Source: Archilochus colubris
Taxonomy: Eukaryota; Chordata; Aves; Apodiformes; Trochilidae
Length of the DNA: 64,000 nt
NCBI GenBank assembly: GCA_023079485.1
Contig: CM041092.1
Coordinates: 1,924,127 to 1,988,126 of the forward strand
Direction of reading: 5' to 3'
A model generated the notes under the pieces. It was given only the letters and a program-made list of their open reading frames with translations. It was not told the origin of the DNA and searched no databases. The position numbers were made by a program, and so were the translations under genes. The stretch's first letter is position 1; every line of letters begins with the position of its first letter. Below, one piece after another: positions 60,197 through 64,000 of this stretch.

Positions 60197-60445
60197 TAAT
60201 AATAATAATAATAATAATAATAATCGTTTTTTCCTTTGTTTTTTTTTCCTTTTTCTTTTTTTTTTCCTTAATTTTATTTTTTCTTTTTTTCTTTTTTTCC
60301 TTCATTTTATTTTTTCTTTTTTTTCCTTCATTTTCTTTTTTTCCCCTTTTTTCCCTTTCTTTTTTTCCCTTTCTCTTTTTTCCTTTTCCTTTTTTCTTTT
60401 TTTCCCCCTTTTCCTTTTTTTTCCTTTTTTTTTTTTTCTCCTTTT
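60197..60445. repeat. (AAT)n followed by a T/C-rich tract
   Basis: About ten AAT units (60197-60225), then 220 bases of T runs broken by CC or C. It splits the GC-rich patch at 59.1-60.8 kb. Confidence 0.9.
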
Positions 60446-60620
60446 TAAAGAAAACCATGAATTTCAAAAGCGGGAGCCCTGGGGAAGAGGAGCCAGAAGA
60501 CGAAAGGACCCTCAGCCCACCCCATCCCAGAGCCAGCCCAGCACCTCACCAACACCATCCCAGCATCTCACCAGCGCCATCCCAGTCCGAGCCCTCCCCA
60601 GCCCTGCCTGCCGGGTTTAC

Positions 60621-60780
60621 CTTCTTCCCGGCAGCTTTTCCGCTCGGAGGGGTCGGTTCTGCTCTTCCTAGGGCTCAATCCTCAGGGATTCCTGCTTGGG
60701 ATTCTCCTTCCAGCGCCGAACCGAACCCGCTTTATGCCAGCGCCACGTTCCCGAAGCTTTGACTCAAGCGCAGCGCCGTG
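60621..60780 (-). other. Candidate LYPD6 5' noncoding first exon
   Basis: The sense strand reads GGGAAGAAG then GTAAAC, a good splice donor at 60620, at the left edge of a CpG-rich stretch (60600-60780). Mammalian LYPD6 has upstream noncoding exons far from the coding ones, so this orientation and place fit. There is no transcript evidence. A second donor-like site (AGAG/GTACAG, about 59837) lies in the neighbouring GC-rich patch. Low confidence. Confidence 0.25.
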
Positions 60781-61805
60781 TGCTGGGCTCCGGGGTTTTC
60801 ATCTCCTGCCAAGTGCCAAGTGGGTTTTGTTATCATGAGCAGAATGTAATTACGTCTATCTCGCCTCTCTCCAAGGCTGTTTCTCCACAGACTGCACGGA
60901 AATACCTCTGGATCCAGAAAGGAGCATGACATCACGTTTGCAGCTCAGTTAAGTGGCTTTTTTTTTTTTTTTTTAGGTTAACAACGCAATACCCTCCCTT
61001 CCCACCCCCCCCCACTTTTTTTTTTTATCTCCTTGAAAAGGTGTAGATGAAATATTGAAGAAGAGCTGTGACTGCCAGGCAGTTGTGTGTCTGTACATAC
61101 CAGCCTCAAGTTGAACACAACACAAATTTAATTCATTCCGGGACATTAATTAGTCATGCAGAAAGTATTCAAAACAGACTTAGCAAGAATTCATCTCAAA
61201 AAAAAAAATTTAAATGAAATGAGCCCTGGCTGCCAGCTGAAAGCTGCTAATTAAAGCTGGGAGGGCTCTTGCTGAGGGCAGAAGCTACACAACCTGTCCC
61301 CCCCCCTCCCATCCCAACACAAATCAGGGCCCCCTTGGGCACCACTGGTCTTTCCTGCTGCTCCCTTTTCCTCCTCCAACCTTTGGAGGAGCAGGAGCTG
61401 CAAACCAGGAGCTGGTTCAGACAGTTCTGCAGCACAGGGCTTGAGCACCCCCCCGTGTGTGGCTCCATGGGGTGAGAGAACCCATGGGCACCCATTGGAA
61501 AGTCAGAGCCAAGTCTTGAATGAATGGCTTATAATTTACCTGCCTGGCATCTTGGAGAGGTCCAGCTTTTCCTCTTAGGAATAATCAGTGTGGAAATACA
61601 TAAATAATCATTGCAAAGGTTCCCTAGAGCTTTGCAAGGAATGTATTTTCTGCTGGAGGAGAGATTTGGGGTCAAAAAATAAAAGCTGATGACCAACCTC
61701 TTTAGATTGTTGTATCCCACAAGTCAGATAAAGGACTTTTTATAATTGTCATTAATTATTATTATTACTAATCATGATCATCATGATTATTTTATTTTTA
61801 TTACC

Positions 61806-61875
61806 TAGAAGGCTTGGACCAGATGATCCTTGAGGTCCCTTCCTTCCAGCCTTGCCAGTCTATGGTTCTCTGACT
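61806..61875 (+). mobile_element. CR1 LINE 3' tail
   Basis: GGACCAGATGATCCTTGAGG and CCCTTCCTTCCAGCCTTGCC then TCTATGGTTCTCTG. Confidence 0.75.
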
Positions 61876-62329
61876 TGAAGAAGTGACTGGGAAAGAGAGA
61901 ACTGGTTTAGCAGAGCAGGGAATAGCTACAGAGATCCAAGGAAGCCCTGGAGGGGACTGAGGCCCAAACCCTGGCCTGGGCAGGAGAAGATTCCCTTCCT
62001 CACCCCACCATGGGATCACTGTCTTTGGCCCATCAGCTGCTCTGGGGTGACCTGAAAGGGAGATGCCAGCTCTGGGTGTAAAACCTGACTTATTCAGGGC
62101 TGGGTGTGGAAGCAGAGAGCTTGGTGCTGAGCTGGGATGGAGAGGGCAGGAGGCAGGCAGCCCAGGAGAGGAGGGAGTGATGAGATCCAGGGCATTGCTT
62201 GGTCCAAGGAAAGGCATCCAGTAGGGTTTGCTCACTTTGGGGTCACAGAGGGCACCAGGTGGTGGCTGTGACACCAGCAAGTCCTCTACAGGCTGAGGTG
62301 GCAGCCAGCCTTCCCCCAAACACACGTGG

Positions 62330-62550
62330 GAAAAAGAAAGACTGAGGTGAGATCTTGGAAGGAAATTCTTGAGTGTGAGGGTGCTGAGCCCCTGTCCCAG
62401 GTTCCCAGAGGAGCTGTGGCTGCCCCATCCCTGGCAGTGTTGAAGGTTGGATGGGGCTTGGAGCATCCTGGGCTGGGGGAGGTGTCCCAGGGGTGGCACT
62501 GGGTGAGCTTTAAGGTCTCTTCCCACCCAGCCCATTCCATGGTTCTATGA
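62330..62550 (+). mobile_element. CR1 LINE 3' fragment
   Basis: It contains CCATCCCTGGCAGTGTTGAA, GGTTGGATGGGGCTTGGAGC and a CCCATTCCATGGTTCTATGA tail. Confidence 0.9.
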
Positions 62551-62943
62551 CTCCTTTTCAGGTTCAGAGAGTGGAACAGACACTTTGGAAGCTGGAGACA
62601 CTTCTCAAGGTTAAGAGGATGGAAGAGTCAGTGAGCATTGGTAACAGGGCAGGCACCTTGGGACAAAGCTCCTGACTCAGCTCAGAGACCATCCCTCAGA
62701 CTGAAAATCCCCAGCGTGATGCACAGGATTTAATAATACATAAGTAATTATTTTCATAATTATTCCCACAAATCCCATGAGCAGGAACAGACTCCTCAGG
62801 CTGGAGCTGTCAGTGCTTGTGAAGCACCCCAAGGAATCAATCAGAACAACCTAGGCCAAGGAGCTGCAGACAGAAGGAGCAGCAAGGCATGGGGAGGGGG
62901 AGAAGTTGGAAAAAGACAGGGAAGAAATCCCACCAGAATATCA

Positions 62944-63135
62944 GGATCATAGAATCATAGAATAATTTGGGTTGGAAGGGACCCCTCAAGGTCACCCAGT
63001 CCAAGCCCTGCAGGCAGCAGGGACACCTCAACCACATCAGGGTGCTCAGAGCATCCTCAAACCTCCAGGGAATATCCCCAGGGATGAGGCCTCAACCACC
63101 TCCCTGGGCATCCTGGTTGATAAGGGCTGTAAAGG
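62944..63135 (-). mobile_element. CR1 LINE 3' fragment
   Basis: ATCATAGAATCATAGAATAA, GGGTTGGAAGGGACCCCTCA and GGTCACCCAGTCCAAGCCCT in reverse orientation, through GGCCTCAACCACCTCCCTGG. Confidence 0.88.
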
Positions 63136-64000
63136 CTCCAAAAAGTCCCAAAACCCTCATGTTTCTGCACAGATGGGGTCCCTGATATCTCCTTGAGAAG
63201 GGGTTCATATGGACCAGTTCATCCCAATTCACCCAGCAGCATCCCTGGAAGTTGCACCTACCTGGCTGTGTCTGCAGCTCTACAGTGGAGTTGTTTCCAA
63301 CCAGCCTGGAGACTCTGTCCATAAAACCATTGTTAAAATAACTCATAAAATGATCTCAGTTACGAAACAAATTGTGGAGCCTTTTAAGAATCCCGTGCAG
63401 AATCGAGGATTAAAGAAATAATTGATGTGAATCATATTAAAAAAAAAAAAAGTCAGGGAATTGAGTTGTGGAAAAACATCTGTATCTTCCTAGAAGGGTT
63501 GCCAGGCATCTGGTGCATCCCTTGGGGAGGGTTTGGGCACTGCTGTGATGTTGGAGGCAGGCTCAGGAGCTGGAATTAACCCCACTGTGGTGTCTGAAGT
63601 TCAAGGGGGTGTTCCTGGAGCACGCCAGGCCAGCTATTAATAGCTGCTCTTCATTTATTCCTCTCTAAGATGAGAGAAGAAACCACCAACCACCAGCAGG
63701 CAAAGCTCAAGGGGTTGGGAGCCAGCCCTGGGTGACATCTGTGCCTCTAGCAATGAGAGGGGGGTGTCCCCAAAAAGACTTTGTGCCTTTGTGCACTGGG
63801 GTAAAAATAGAGTCAAACCTTCACATCTCAGACACTTGCTAATGGGGCTGGCATGAAAACCCATCCCACAGCTCCACAGCTCCAGCCCTTGGCTTCTGGG
63901 TCAGCTTTCAATGGGGTTTATTCATCCCCTGGCTCCTGGGGGGTTGGGAATGAGCCCCCCAGGAAAAACCCAGCTTCAGCTGCCCAGAGCTCCTGCAGGC

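Larger units (their letters stand above)
59100..60790. promoter_or_regulatory. GC/CpG-rich patch, possible promoter
   Basis: Between AT-rich flanks this stretch has dense C/G runs and many CpGs (59540-60050 and 60600-60780), interrupted by an AAT array and a 220-base T-rich tract at 60197-60445. It resembles a CpG-island promoter and would suit the 5' end of LYPD6 on the - strand. Inference from composition only. Confidence 0.4.
60791..64000. other. Upstream flank with CR1 fragments, no gene
   Basis: The interval holds three CR1 tails (61806, 62330, 62944) and unique sequence between them. No coding exon was recognised to the window end. Confidence 0.55.

Overview
This is nuclear DNA from a bird. 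The support is a set of CR1 LINE copies, several ending in the avian-type ATTCTATG/AATCATAG terminal repeat, a 650-bp solo retroviral LTR nested in one of them, and two spliced vertebrate genes with short introns. I recognise two protein-coding genes, MMADHC on the + strand and LYPD6 on the - strand. They converge on each other, as I recall for the same pair on human chromosome 2q23. No operon, CRISPR array, prophage or other prokaryotic feature is present. I did not find a new protein system.

Layout. 1-4.3 kb is intergenic: two head-to-head CR1 fragments, a 670-bp 9-bp-period minisatellite, a segment duplicated from about 24.7 kb, and a GATA array. A CpG-rich promoter (about 4.35-4.91 kb) starts MMADHC, whose seven coding exons (5119-16914) give a full 296-residue reading frame with a poly(A) signal at 17010. 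Its intron 4 holds a 1.1-kb CR1 with reverse-transcriptase sequence and an 850-bp G/T-only-like array. 17.0-24.7 kb is quiet intergenic DNA. LYPD6 runs leftwards with four coding exons (36383 to 27770, 178 residues) and a likely poly(A) site near 24.82 kb. Its introns carry a 750-bp all-purine tract right next to a splice donor, a (TCC)n array, the LTR and several CR1s. 36.4-64 kb has no recognisable coding exon. It holds repeats and GC-rich patches at about 55.9 kb and 59.1-60.8 kb that may contain LYPD6 5' noncoding exons.

How the genes act. MMADHC is a cobalamin-trafficking protein that hands vitamin B12 from MMACHC to methionine synthase (cytosol) and methylmalonyl-CoA mutase (mitochondrion). 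LYPD6 is a secreted or GPI-anchored Ly6/uPAR three-finger protein linked to Wnt co-receptor and nicotinic receptor modulation. They are neighbours by conserved synteny, not a pathway. The points most worth a second look are in LYPD6: a changed NxI-type motif, a polar C-terminal extension past the GPI-signal-like segment, and an exon squeezed between two very large simple repeats. The duplicated LYPD6 3'-end segment upstream of MMADHC, with its expanded minisatellite, is also notable.
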